NCBI RefSeq assembly: GCF_051622035.1
Contig: NC_135357.1
Coordinates: 12,855,001-12,919,000, forward strand
Source of the DNA: Arctopsyche grandis
Taxonomy: Eukaryota > Arthropoda > Insecta > Trichoptera > Hydropsychidae
DNA length: 64,000 nucleotides
Reading direction: 5' to 3'
This document shows, piece by piece, positions 12,313-26,531 of the stretch. The notes beneath the pieces were generated by a model, which was not told where the DNA came from, did no database searches, and saw only the letters and a program-made list of their open reading frames with translations. Both the position numbers and the translations under genes were made by a program. Positions within the stretch are counted from its first letter, which is position 1, and every line of letters starts with the position of its first letter.

Positions 12313-15300
12313 TGTATGTAATATTCTACTTTAATTTAATGTAAACTCCGTGCAAAGTGAAAAGCTTCACTAGCATTACACGTGAATTATGGTATTTTTA
12401 AAAGACAATGAATAAATAAAAATAAATTAATATTAATTAATAATTTTTGAATTATTTCCTCTAATTCATATTTTGTGGGATGCAGCAAAAAAAATCGCTT
12501 TTGTTAATAGAAAAATTTATGAGTGTCCCTGTAAATTTTGAATGCAAATGAAATTTTTTTCGATACTTTCGATACGGGTAAGTAAATAAAAAAATAAATC
12601 GAAATATACATTAATAATTTATCACTAATTTCATATACATAGTTCATAAATAGTTTAAGTAAAATAAAATTGAAAATTTAGTTTTTTTTTTTTGTAAAGA
12701 TTTTTTGTAAATTGTCCTAAATAGAAAATAGCAATGTTAGTGGTCCGCATTTTTTGTGCCAATTTTGGCTTCTCTCGTTGTATTTATGTATATACATTAA
12801 AAATCAATGAATGTTATTTACACATAAAAACTTATTTTAAATCTTTACCTGTTAGGTTTTTTATTTGCCTATACAAATGTTCAATTCTCTCACATTGAAT
12901 ATCTTAACACGTCAGTGACAGTATGTTTTATTTTATTTTTTTAAATCAAACCAAACATTTCAAAATGACTTCCATTGAATGATTAAGTGGATGGCCTGAA
13001 AGTTTTTGTAGCATTCATTTTCATATTTTATTTGATGAATCTCTATAATTTATAAACTTATAAACAAACGTCAAATATGTGCTATTAAAATTCTAAAATG
13101 TTTTAAAACATGTTCTTATTAATAATTGAGAAGATTGTTTGAGTAGCAAAAAAATAAGTAATCATTTATCACACGATTAACAAATGGTGGTATAACCAAA
13201 CTGGCAACATTCTATGCAAATTTCGCGTGAAAATTAAAATAATTTTCAGCGCAATATATTATTAAAAGAAGCTGACAAATGCATATTTGCTTATTCAAAT
13301 TTCGATTCGCGTTCGAAGAATACACGGATTTTGTGAGGAGATCGTGCCTCATTATGCGTACGATGTTCACGTTATATTGAAGAGAATACGGAATTTTCTT
13401 TCGAGATGAAAAAAATAAATAAAGTAGTTGCAACAATGGACAGTCGTTATTGGCAAGACAACGAGGTCCAGGGTGCAACGACGGGGGTCAACCCATGGGG
13501 TCAAATATATACTGGATGCGACGAGACACAAGGCTATACTGAGAACCTTCCCCATGCCTACTTAGTTTCCATGTTATTATACATTTTTACGAGCCATAAA
13601 TATTTTCAATTAACGATTTTAAATAAAAACAATTATAGCTCGCCGATAAAAACTTCATACATATAAATGTATTTAGAATATATCACATGGAATTGTAGTA
13701 AATTACATACAACTGCATTGGAGTCAGCATCTGCATGGGTCAGAAAGCCTTTGTCACGCGGCGTTGTACCATTCGCAAGTTCATTGTCGCAACCTGGGGT
13801 CATTCTGATACCTACTTCTTTGTGAGAAGAAATCATCTGTGGCGATCATGCTGTGAAAAGCGATGACCTATGACTCTAGCACCAATAGCCAATGCTGTTA
13901 TTCCGTTTCGTTGTTTTTTTTTTTTTTTGAATGACCATAAATACGTTTCGAACACAGGTATCGTGCAAATTCAAATCGTAAAATTTGACGTTTTTTGTCA
14001 TCGTGCGTCAAAACACAAGCTATCGTTTACAATCGCCTTATAAATCATCGAATCGTTTATCACCATCATCCATCCAACGTTGTAATATCTCTATCGACAC
14101 GACTACGTGCATACATATGTATATACTTACGAACAATACATACGTATAGTATAATATAATAAAATCTGTGAAATGAACTTGCGAACTGTTATTTAAAATA
14201 AAAAATTTATTGTCATTTCAATCCAACTTAAAACTGACCTTAATTGAAGCCTTGCGAGTGAAATTAATATGTATTTTTTATATTTCTCGTTTACCGGAAT
14301 AGTTTTTTCCTGACGCTAGTATTAATCCATTTTTTTTCGTTCCGCTTTATGTTGTATGTACATATGTATGTACATATATATGTATGTACAATTGGAAAAA
14401 AAATTCTTCCAAAAGGTATCGAGTGTGCAAATATTACTTTATAAAAAATGGAACATTCGTTTTCAAGTTATGATGTATGTATTTATGTATATATTGATAC
14501 AAAAATATTATGCGTGATTATTAAATAGCTGATAGCATTTTCAATAGTATCTGCGATATGATTTATAAGACAGATTATCCAAATGAAAAATTTTCTTACA
14601 CGCGTATTTACTGAAAAATTGGGTTATTTCTTATCGTCGTTTTGTTTTCATAATAAGAACAGCGATGCGGAAAAGCAAACTAAAAGTATAATATTAAATG
14701 CGGTAAATTACCACACGACCGAAAACTCACACAAACGGTTCAACCCAAATTTTTCAAAGTTAATGGAGTATAACGCTGTTTTCGATTTTTGAAAAATCTA
14801 AAAACTGCTACGAATTTATTATTAAACGTGAGAGACGAACATTTGAATATTATTTTGAAAATTAACGCCTATAAATATAACGCGACATGTTAAATGGCGA
14901 CTGGTCAACAAACCGATATTTAAATGTAACTCAGGTAAATGAACTTTCACTGACAACGATATTGAACATTTTTTCACGACTATCTGGGGTTTCGATCGTG
15001 ACCCCAAAGGGGCAAAAAGGAAGTGGCTATAGTGGAATGTTGGCTCTTATAAATCCAAGTTGAGGGCCTCGAGCCACGCGACGCATCCGGTTAGACGTTC
15101 CCAATCAGGCTAGATTAGATTAGAGGCACCCGCTGAATCGCTTTCAGACTGACGCCATTAAATTTCGCATAATGTGGGGCTTATTTTCCGGGAAACTCGA
15201 TTACGAGAAAATATGAAAAGCCGAGATTGTGTAGGCCTCAATTAAGCAAGCTTGAAGTCGGTGCTAGAAATCGTGGAAAACAAACACTCACCATTCTTCG

Positions 15301-15413
15301 TGGACTACCAACAGGTCAGTAGGCATTATGCTTAGAGAGATCGATCCGTGTCATTGAAATAAACATTGTTTAAACTGAACGAAGTCATTTTAGTATTCAT
15401 TAGAGATGATTTT
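12313..15413. other. Gene-free region
   Basis: AT-rich with ACATATGTATGTACAT motifs near 14350-14395. A denser, CpG-containing stretch at about 15000-15330 has no ORF; it could be a conserved non-coding element. Confidence 0.45.
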
Positions 15414-16001
15414 ACACTTGAAGTGTATCTTCCAGTTGTAATATATTCTGACTAGTTGGAATATATTCCATCGAACCTGGTACCAACTACCGTTATAGTT
15501 GAAGTGTATTTTCAGTTGTAAAAATTTTGACCAGTTGGAATATATTTTGTGTAACCCAAATATTGGAATTTATTTTCTCTAAGTTGATTCACATGGCGAA
15601 CTACATTCCAACTGGTCAAAACATATTATAACTGAAAATACACTCCAACCATAAATTGGTACCAGCTTAGATGGAAAGGTTAAGTTTTCATGAAAACGTC
15701 AATCGACTAGTAAATTGGTTGCAGAGTCACATTTTCGTTTTGAACACATTTCTAGAGTTATTGTAATACGATACTCATTATCATTATTTGTAAAACCTTT
15801 ATTTGTAAATATTAATGCATTATTTAATTCTAAAGCATTCGTAAAAAAATCAGAACTATTAAAACTCGACTGTTATATTGCAACTGTCGCACATTGTTGA
15901 AAGTATATTTGCACTTGTAGAGTTATAATTTAGTAGTTGAATGTATTTAAATATGAATAACTTAAAATGCTAGTTGGAAATATACATAGTTCGACTATAA
16001 C
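15414..16001 (+). mobile_element. 588-bp inverted-repeat element, copy 1
   Basis: Termini of the type ACAGTYGAAGTGTATTTTCAGTTGT, with additional internal copies of the same motif in both orientations. Homologous along its length to 23475-24044 on the opposite strand. Non-coding; a MITE. Confidence 0.75.
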
Positions 16002-18515
16002 AATGATACTAAAAAAAATTAGGTATCTACAGACATATACATATATGTATAGGTGTATACATATGTATGCACATATAATATATGCATTCTGATTAGTCAT
16101 TTGAGTATAAAAACTTACAAAATGATGTATAAAAATGCAAACTTTGTACTTTTATCTCAAATTACGGCATGTATGCATTATGTATTTAGATTATTTAAAA
16201 AATTTATGTTTTTATTTTAATGTCATTTATTAATGTATTTATGTTTGCAATTTCGATGATTCAATGTTTGTTTTAGTATTATATAAAATAGCAGATAATT
16301 TTGATATTTGTGATATTTACAGTATATAAGTTGATAATAATCAAAATACTAAAATATCAACAAACTAATATTTTCAATAAATAAATATTAATATAAACAA
16401 TAATATTTCAATTTTAGTTACAATAATTTAAAATAAAAAAACCTTGTTTTTTTTCTTATATTAAATATTAAATACTTTTGTTTACGACTAAAATGTATCT
16501 TTCGACGATTTTCTTTCACCATTAGAATATCCAGATAAAATAAACGTAAATCGGTTTATTAGTCTCCGAATTTAACAGACTGTCCCAATTCAAAATAAAA
16601 GTTGCTATTTTTCAGTAATTATACATTTTGTTGCTTCCTATAACATTAGATATGTATTGGATGATTGCATTTCTTACCTACTCACCGTTAAAAAACACTT
16701 TGGTACTGCCATTTATGAAAATCGAGCATGAACTTATGCAGTCATCCAATATATTATATATAGGTATATAATAATATTAGTCATTCAAAAATTCTTTGCA
16801 TCAATTGATGCTCACCTTATCTATGTACATATGTATACTCGAACGTCAATAGTTTGATAGTTAGATTTGATCACATTGAATGATTCGAAATGCAATTCAA
16901 TTCACGATTTAAAGAAATTTATTATTATCTGCTAATGTATTATACATATAAGATATAATTTAAATCGGAGTTATAATTTGCATAGCGTGTTGATTATTCG
17001 ATCCTTAGCGCCTGTCGAAACTGTTGATTGGAGCAATTCAAGCATATAATATACATTTAGACATGTTTACGAGTACCACTTTGGCAATCACTGAACTGGT
17101 CGATTAGTGAAATTATCTAGTGCACTTGAGATGGAACTGGAACAAGCGAAATTGAAGCTCATCCTACCTAGCATACGATGATACGTCGACCTTAGCGTAT
17201 GTGTGTCACCTGACAATTGTCACTCTACGTCAGGACAGTCACAACTTTCACGGTCATACCGCTTAATTACTCATTGTTTTTCGGGTCAAGCTGGCAGAGC
17301 ATTGGATTTATGGGTGGCCAACATGCAATAGGAAAATCAGCAGAGAAAGTGCCAGAGAAATTTAAAAATAATAATAAATACGTCAGTACAAATTCTCATT
17401 TCGTCATTCATAAAAAAACATTTGTTAAATTGTCTACGAGCGTTCGTACATAGGTCAATGTTGGTACTGAACAACAAGTTGTTGTTTATAAATCTCAACT
17501 AAAACCTTTATTTTTTCAATAATTTAGAACACTCATCATGAGCACGATATTTTAAATTTGTCGATTTGCTAAATTTATTTATTTTTTAAATGATTTGAAG
17601 TATTCATAATACATCTTATTTATATTGTAATAGCTACTGCTTCCATGATAATTGTCTATTTTATTTAATGTTAATGTGTACAACATAATAATGGGAAAAA
17701 AGCTTAAAAATCTAGCTAAATATAATCAAATTTAGAATTTGACAATTTTTTAGTATTAGACGCCCAATTGATTTTATTATTGTAAGAATTATACAGAATT
17801 TATTACCCAGCGTTGCTTGGTTCGACAAGAGTTGAATTTTATAAGAATTTATCTCTTGATGACAAGTTTTGTTTTATCCCTTCCAAAAGTCGATGTATGT
17901 AACTTAAATTTGATGGTTAGAAATCCGAATCTGTAGATTGTAGAACAAACAAATTGTTATCTTTGTGTAAGTGATTGACATCATAGAATTATAAACTATC
18001 AGCCAACTTGCAAATTGGAAAAGTATCCAATCGATTGAGTTTCTGGTGTCGGTAGCTGTTATTCAGGTTTTAAAATTGGCACTCCTATAGTACATGCTAA
18101 AGTGAAGCATGTTCATCATGTGAAACAGTTTGAAGCTCTCGTTTCTGTGTATCATACATACTCCACTTACACTTTTCAGCGAAGAGTCGAGCTCAAAACA
18201 ATCTATCTTCGGAGAGAATGCTCTAGAACTTTGAAGAAGACATCCAGTCAGACTGGTTTTTTCGGGGCGAAACAGAAAACTGATTGTAATGAAAAACAGG
18301 ATTTCGTACACGGCGACCAGTTGCACTGATATTGACCCCATTAGTCGGCTGTGTTGGGCTCGTTTCTCCTCCGAAGACAGATAGAAGCGAAAAGACATCA
18401 ACGACGGCCGCGTCCGCGGTTTATTTGCTCGCGACTAATCCACTGGCTAACTGCTCCGAGGCGTCTTATCTAGCGGCAGGATCCTCGCGAAGAACACCTC
18501 ATTTAAATTCCTGAG
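16002..18515. other. Upstream region of the astacin gene
   Basis: AT-rich to about 18050, then progressively CpG-rich (18180-18515), consistent with a promoter and 5' UTR. I cannot fix the start site. A 112-residue open frame on the minus strand here has no family features. Confidence 0.4.
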
Positions 18516-18524
18516 ATGGTGTAA
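18516..18524 (+). promoter_or_regulatory. Minimal upstream ORF (ATG GTG TAA)
   Basis: A two-codon upstream ORF ends 24 nt before the astacin start codon. If the mRNA covers it, it would reduce or tune initiation at the main ATG. The transcription start is not known, so this depends on the 5' end lying upstream of 18516. Confidence 0.4.
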
Positions 18525-18548
18525 AAATAAGTGCACTTCCTGGACGAA

Positions 18549-18812
18549 ATGCATCTGGAGGCTCGCTTGTGCTTGCTGGTGCTTTGCCATGTTCTCGTGC
18601 TGTGTCCTTCGATGCCGACCGACAGGCCTTCCGAGGACAATGGAGGTAATTTTGTGAAACATTGTGGGGATAAGTGTGCTGGGGAGGAGGAGGAGCGTAT
18701 CGCAGATAAATCGGTGATTGATGAAGAAAACGACGAGGAGGACGTAGGAGAGGAGGGTGACTACTTCGAGGGAGATATCGTACTTGGAGATGAATACGTT
18801 CTGAATCCGACG
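18549..18812 (+). CDS. Astacin exon 1: signal peptide and propeptide
   Basis: This exon encodes residues 1-88. The ATG at 18549 is the first in frame: a TAA lies at 18528-18530. The first ~20 residues are a signal peptide with core LCLLVLCHVLVLC. The rest is a Glu/Asp-rich propeptide with FEGDI near its end. The donor is ACG|GTGAGA at 18813, phase 0. The exon's CpG content is higher than that of the flanking DNA. Confidence 0.85.
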
Positions 18813-21800
18813 GTGAGACGAATTCACATTCATTAATCTTTGACACCTTTATCTCCGAAGGAAGACGCCCGAGTATTTGTAGTCGTTATTAATATCTCAT
18901 TGTGATGATGGGTCGATACATTTTTACTTTTTTTTTTTTTGTTTGCCGTCCATTCAATATTGCAATCAAGTGGTCATAACTTAAGAATCACGATTCATTA
19001 GGAAATAAAAGGATCCTATTGAAATACACTCGAATAGATAGACATGCTTCAAATAGTTTTGGATCAGAGCTAGGCTACCCCGTCGCCAATTCGCCAACGG
19101 TTTTTTTTTGGTTTTATATCATTCGAATACTTTCAACTTCAACATATTTTTAAATTACAAGAAGTTACATTTGTAATACAATTGCTTATTTATATTTTCC
19201 TATGATGCCATTACCAAAGTGACACCTATGGTATTAAACTTGTACATACATATATAAATTTATAAAGGTAGATTATGAATTTGAAAGCATATTAAAATAG
19301 TGGTGACATAGTGGGTAGGATGGTTTTGCTATGATTTTAATGTTGAGCTGTTGCAACAATGATATCAGATCAATTGGAAAAGTCTGATTGGGAACGATCG
19401 ACTTGGAGTCACAAATATCCAAGTCTGATCAAGCAACACTGCACAAATACTCTGAATAAATTATTTTCAATTGAGTTCAACCCAGGGCTTGAACCCGGAA
19501 AACATTCAGTGGCTAGTATTAACACAAACACCGAGCTATACTGCTGGCTTACATACATATGTACATATTATACTTGCATTACTAATGTTTAACATGCTAT
19601 TATTGGGACTCAACTATCTGACTTATGTGTATGTAGAGGTTTTTTATGATCATTTGAAGCTCTCATTTAAAGATTTTGAAGTGGAATTTAAAATTCCTCT
19701 ATTTTATTCTAATTATGAATTCTAAAAAGGTTTCAAAGGTCTCGTTCCATACGTCTACATATAGTCCATCATAACCAAGATCCATCATATATATAATATC
19801 GCTATTGTGTGTCTGTCAGTCTGTGTGTCTGTTTAAGATAACGCTCGCCGTACTATAATAGTCGGATCGAACACGGAACCAACACATTTCTTTTAATTTA
19901 ACAACTTAATATGCGAACACTAGTTTTCTTATAAACTCGCTTATATACCTATACAAATGAGCCGTTATATTTGAATGTGGCGGAAGTCCAATTTTCAGTT
20001 CCAAAAACACTATTTCTGTTTGACTTAAGTAATGGAGAAATTGTTACCACTTATTTTAATTCGATATGTCCAGAAACTCGGAAAAGCAGAATGAACGTAT
20101 TACAGGCCACCAGTATTGTTAAATATTATTAAACGCAAAACATTACATTTAATGTTTTGTGAAATGTTTCTCGAAATGAAGATGAGTGGACTTTCAAATA
20201 TAACAGCTCATATATTGTTTTTAATATTATAATCCATTGGCAGTTCATATTGATATATTTACTTGCCTTTTGTGCTTTTTTCTTAACCAATTATATAAAA
20301 AATAAATTTGTACAGTTAATTTTTTGGTCAAAGCTATGGATTAGTGATAGGCGTAATGTCGCTATGACCTAATATGAAAAATAAAATATTTAAATTGTTT
20401 CAGGAATACAATGAAGATAGTGAAGAATTCAAGAATATAGTATTGAAAGACAGTCGAACGTGGCCAGATAAAATTGTATATTTTAATTTTAGTTCTGAAT
20501 TTAACAGCACTCAACGAAAGGTGGTAGAAGATGCAATCGCCGATATGCACAACGTCAGTTGTATCAAATTTGTGCCTAGAACGAATCAACACACCTATCT
20601 CTTCTTCAGAAACAAGAAAAAAGCGTGAGTTGTGTCCTTAATTGCATTACATAGTAAAAGTGTCAAACTTATCGTCTAATTTTAAGTGATTTCGAGCACT
20701 GTTTATCTGTAGAAAGGGTCAATTAATATTTTTTGACGTTTTTTCACCCCGCTGTCAGCGTGCGCGTAGATAAGGCATAAACGATCCTTCGACGTTTGCA
20801 TCATCGATGCATTAATATTTTAGATAATGCATCCCGTATCGTAATAAGCTTTCATTGCTTTGTGTCAGTGCTCTCTGCTTCCACCGAAATCTTTTGAAAC
20901 AAGGGAACATTTTTCTTCTTGCCGATAAAGGGTTTGCTTGCTTTTGATCCCACGAATTGTGCGGCTCCAGGTTACACACATTCCGAGTCGGGCCCGTTGT
21001 TCCTTATACGGAAAGTTTGTATACGAAAAGTCATTTTGAACAGATAATGCATATCGAAGTGCTCCAATAAACATCAATTTGCAATTACCTTTTTAGATTA
21101 AGGCTGGAAGATTATTTGAAATTATATTATAACAAGAAAATTTTAGTTAAAATTTGAGATTATATCGTAGAAAGAAAACTAAAAGAATCCAAGCGATTTT
21201 TCAATTCAACAAGTATTAATTATGCTAATTTTTTTAATTAAAAAATCACATATTTAACTTTAATATGAGAAAATTATATTTGTATAGTATGCATATATGT
21301 ACATTCAAACCGTTTTGTTTTGTTAGAAAGCTATAACACATTTTCCTCCTTTCTTTAAAGTAAAATTTGTATAATATATTTTTTTTTCAAAAATAAATCA
21401 TATTAGAAACAGTTTATGAATGGCAAACGTTTTTATTTGTAAAATTTTAATATTTGAACATTTTATTTGCGTAGCCGTTTTGAGAATTCGTTGTTTGCTG
21501 TTAACAAACAACAAAGGGCAAACAACTTCAGGAACAAATACATTTTTTAAAAGGTGTCGATTCAGTGTATAAATATTGAACCGGTGCGACACAATATATA
21601 TATGTATGTACATATGTACATATTTGTCAAATAAAAATTATTTTTTCAATGAACATATGTTTGCGTTATTCAACAGGATTGCTTCTTAATTTCATTATTA
21701 AATATTTGAATTTGTTCATTAGCCAACAAATTCCGAGGCACTGTTTTTATTTAAATAGCTTACTTTTCTAAAAAGCTTTACTCGTTTTAGATCCTTTATA

Positions 21801-24800
21801 ATGTATTCAGCTACTCACTATAGTTCATTTCACGGCTGTTGGAAGTGGAGGTCAGCTAAAATATTTTGACCAATAAGAATCGCGCATTTTGATGTTTGCG
21901 TATATTAAGATTTTTTCCAAACAATAAGAGTCGATATTTAGAATTTTTCTACTACTGTGAAGATTCCCTATATGAAATCATCATTTACAGCCATTCGCCA
22001 TTCATTGGATGAAAGTCTTTCTAGCACACTTCCATTCGTCTGTTTTGTGCAACTCTAATTCATCTTAAAATGTTGTAATAAGTTGATATTTCAACAATAT
22101 CAACTTATTACATTAAAAATTATACTGATTTCATAAAATTTTTCTCGCAAATCATCAGTCATTCACCATCCACTATTGGATGAAGGCCTATCCAAGGCGC
22201 TCCTATTCCCCTCTCAACTTTCGTCCATTCTTCTAGTAACGTGACCCCCCTATAGCCATTTCAATATTTTAACTCTCCACTATATCCAACTACCCTTATC
22301 ATACCCTTATCATACCTTATCATACGTATTCCATTTCCTATTTCTCCTTGTTATGCCAAGCATACAGCATACCATACTCCTTTGAATGTATTGGACTTTG
22401 TGTAACATCTTGGCGTTCAATGTCCAAGTTTCACATCCATATGTAATCACTGTCAAGACAAATTGATCAAAGATCTTTTTCATTGTCAATTTTTTCATTT
22501 CATACGTCTCTTTATTGCCTATTCTTGACTACTGGACATGTACATATATTATTTATTTATTATTTATTTGGAAAATTTACAGTTTATTATGTTACATAGA
22601 TTGATAGTAAAAAAACCGACTACTTCTAATATCATCAATATTATAGCAATTCCACCGCGTTCGGCGGTTTATTTTATGTAAATACCTATGAGATTTTAAT
22701 CGTTGATTTACTGTTTTGCAGATGCGCAGCTCCTGTGGGTTGGAAACCTGAAAGAGGACGAATAGACGTGTCCTTAGGTGGTCGCAATTGTCTATCACGA
22801 CGTGGCACTGTGCAGCATGAGTTGTTGCATGCACTTGGGTTTTGGCACGAGCATTCGCGCACAGACAGAGACTTGAATATTCTTATCCAATGGGATAATA
22901 TATTAAGTGGTAAGTTCATAAACAAGCGTCCTAACACCACGCCAATATCTCTTGCGTACCATTAATGATACCTGCCTCGAGAATTATTGCACAGACTCGA
23001 CAAAAACGCGAGGACGCACCGCGTTCTTGAATGGATACGAGCGTTTGCTCAAATATGTACGTGCTATTAATTAAGGCAAACAAACGATTTGAATTCCGAG
23101 CGAAAATCGATTTGAAAAAAATTCCGTCGAATTCAATTCACCGAGTTCAAAGACGAAAACAGCCGACAAGCTGTTGGACAGCTTTCGGAATGTCGCCGTC
23201 GATGTCTGATTAACAATTACTTGATAGGATCAACATTCAATGTTGAATGCAGAAGGATGTGACTTTCTTGTTTTATTTCTTGTACCGGCGTGTGCAGTTT
23301 TACACACTGTCGTTGATTTCGTGTCGTATATGTATGTATGTATACATATTTTTATGGGGGGGAGCGGGCGAAATCTTCCCTCAAGCGTTTTTCAGAAGAA
23401 AAAAAAAACAAAACTCTTAATAAGTTTTTTTTCGTTCCTAGAATTTGCGGAAAATTTGAATTTATAAGTTATGTACAGTCGAAGTCTATTTTCAGTTGTT
23501 GTTCAACTGGCGTTTTAGGACATTCATATTCGAATACAATTCAAATAGTAAATTATATCTCTACAAGTGCAAATACACTTTCAACGATGTGCGCCAGTTG
23601 TAATATAACATTTGAGTTTTGACAGCTCTGATGTTGTAAGAATTAAATAATGCGTTAATATTTACTAGGTATTACGAATTACGGTAATGAGTATCGTACT
23701 ACGATCACTCTAAGAATGTGTTCAAAACAAAATTGTAACTTTCCAACTCAATTTACTAGTCAAGTGACGTTTTCGCGAAAACCTAACCTTTCCATCTTAC
23801 CTGGTACCAACTTATAGTTGAACAGTATTTTCAGTTGTAATATATTTAAACCAGTTGGAATGTACGTAATTCGCCATATGAATAAAATAACGGGGGTTTG
23901 ACGGAATATATCCTTACTAATCAAAATATATTATAACTGAAAATACACTTCAACTATAATGGTAGTTGGTACCGGGTTAAGATGGCATATAATTCAACTA
24001 GTCAAAATATATTATATTACAACTGGAAGATACACTCGAACTGTAACATTTACATATATATAAATATCAGGTACCTATTCTTCGGCGCATGTAAAATAAA
24101 TATGTATCCAGTGAATTCATATTACTATAATATCGTTTTGAATAGAATAATCAACTTTTCGTTATATTTTTGTGACTTTTTTGGACCAAACTTTCAAATT
24201 TATTGATCATGCTGTTTCGAAAAAAAATTATTCTTGCAGCATTTTAATACGGTTTTATACAAAAAAAAATTTGAATCGTATTGCAAATTATCAAAAAGTC
24301 CACGTTTTCATACTTTTATTTATTGAAAAAATTTCACCCGAGGCGTTGAATTAAAGTGAAAAAATCTTTTAAATATGTATATATTTTTTTTAATTTAGGA
24401 GGGGGGGGGGGGTTGGCGCCCCCATAGTGCACCTCCCTCCTGCCCCTGTCTACGGCCGTGGTGCATATGTAATTTTGTACACAGTATACATACTTCTTTT
24501 GTGATCTAAATTGAAGTATTTGAATAACCTTTCATCTTACTCGCATACACGCAAGCTAATCTGTGCGATAGATATATAAAAATTTCCGTGGAACACACCA
24601 AATCTATGCCATCGCAATCCTCACCACTGGAGTGTTTTCGGTGATATATTATCCTAGTATTGACATCGGTTTGACAGTGGTCGATAACGGTAATTCCCAT
24701 ACTGGAAGAAATATAGGAGAAATTGGTCGTAATAATAAGATCGACCGAATTAATAATCACATGAATAAAAGTCTATCACAGCTGGAGTCCACCTAGGCGT

Positions 24801-26485
24801 TCCGTGCCATACTTGTGAGTGTGTTATTTCCATTATGAATATTTTCTTTCCTTACTTTCAATAAGTCATTTCTTTGAACAACTCATTTGAAAATTCTTTA
24901 CGCAAGCTCTGTCTCTAAAACGATGAACGCTAATACGATCCATAAAACTTTATTGTTAATCAAATTAACCATTAACGTTAATAGAAATTTTATGTTTATT
25001 TTATGTAATGTTGATTGGAAAACATGTTATAAAACAGTTTTACAACTGCGAATTTAGTTTGTATATATGTACATATACATGTATGTATGTTTGTAGATTT
25101 TAACCCAAGGTTAAGCCTCATTCTGGAAAGTCAGTACCTATGTCGAAGAAACGAAAGATGGTGGTTTATTTTTATGATAGATTTATGATGATTTGGTTTA
25201 ATCGGATTATCCTGTTCCAGTCACCATTTCCAGGGGTATTACACGGACGTCTCTCGTGTCATATTTCAGTTGCAACTCCTCCCCTTCCCTCTTTCGATCG
25301 CACTAAGACCGTCGCCGATGCAAATTGCATTTCGATGCAACAATCGGTAATGCAATTTCAAATGCGACCTATCAGTCCCTTACATACGATGTCAATGCGC
25401 CATAAATCTCAATTCTTGTGACTTATGATTCCTCCATTGTGACAAACCAGAACGAGTGCTGAACGTAATTTATAGACGCGAACAAAGCGCGCTTTGGTCT
25501 GCCCACGTCATGGCACGTTCGTCATACACGTGCACATTCTCCGTTGCGTGTTATGCAAAAAAGGACTAACAGAATTTCACGGCAATCAAGCTCGTCGCAC
25601 GGAGAATGATTCAAATGGAGATTGCGTATATTTTAAGGGCGATCGTTAGTAAAGTACCATATCTAACAGTAATGTGCCATTTCGCACTAGCATATATTAC
25701 GACGTATATCCATACATACCAAATGTGCTAGGCCGTAGTGCGAATTTTCAGATGAAGGTGTGAAAAAGTTTCAGAAGTATGAAAAAGATCTTCGATCAAT
25801 GTGTCTTACCAGTGATGACGTGTAGATTACTAGTAATTGTAAATTAAACTTAGTAGTAATATTAAATCAAATGTATACTAAATTTATCACTAGTGATTTC
25901 ACCCGGCTTCACTCGGTATTTGTAATATAATTAGAGGTGTCACCCTAATGGTTTCAATGGGATTCCGGAAACCCGTTAAAAATCTAAAAATTCATATAAT
26001 TTTTGTCAAAAATTATTGTTTTCGACAGTTACATCTTCGAAAAGGTCGTAGTTCGATTATAAAGCAAGTAAATAAAAAAATATTTTTTCAAAATATATAT
26101 AAACATATGTAAATATAATATACTAGTTGTTTTACCCGGCTTCGCTCAGTCTTTGTAAACATATAAACAGCTTAAACATGGCGAATATAATAGTAAATAT
26201 TCTTTTTTTTTTTATTAAATTTATTTGAATCGAAAAAAATATACATCGAATCGTCATAGAAACTCTTTTCTTTACGAAGTTCCCCTCCGGCGAATGCGGT
26301 CCCCCAGGGCTTCGTCATCGGCGCCTCCTGGGGGCCTTCACCCCCGGCACCCCCCGTCCACCGTCCCCATGTCATCATGAAAATTTTGACTTGTTTTAGA
26401 AGTTCCCAACCAAATCCCACCCAACAATATTTTCTTACATACAAAGTCTCTTTCGAAATTATATATTATATATGTATGTATATAT

Positions 26486-26531
<46 letters not shown>

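Larger units (their letters stand above)
18813..20403 (+). other. Astacin intron 1
   Basis: A 1591-nt intron. It holds a reverse-oriented tRNA-headed SINE and a short terminal-inverted-repeat element, both listed separately. I see no additional exon. Confidence 0.8.
20625..22721 (+). other. Astacin intron 2
   Basis: A 2097-nt intron. It is AT-rich at first, then carries an antisense LINE fragment and a perfect 17-bp inverted repeat (both listed). A TATTTATT-type simple stretch lies near 22550-22570. Confidence 0.8.

Noticed and set aside
13406-13666. 86-aa plus-strand ORF and overlapping minus-strand ORFs
   Set aside because: Overlapping frames on both strands without motif, splice sites or repeats that would support coding.
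18063-18401. 112-aa minus-strand ORF upstream of the astacin gene
   Set aside because: No family motif, no splice or promoter context on that strand; probably the complement of the astacin 5' region.
18447-18846. 115- and 128-aa minus-strand ORFs over astacin exon 1
   Set aside because: Antisense shadows of the signal-peptide/propeptide exon, which has start context, donor and downstream exons in phase.
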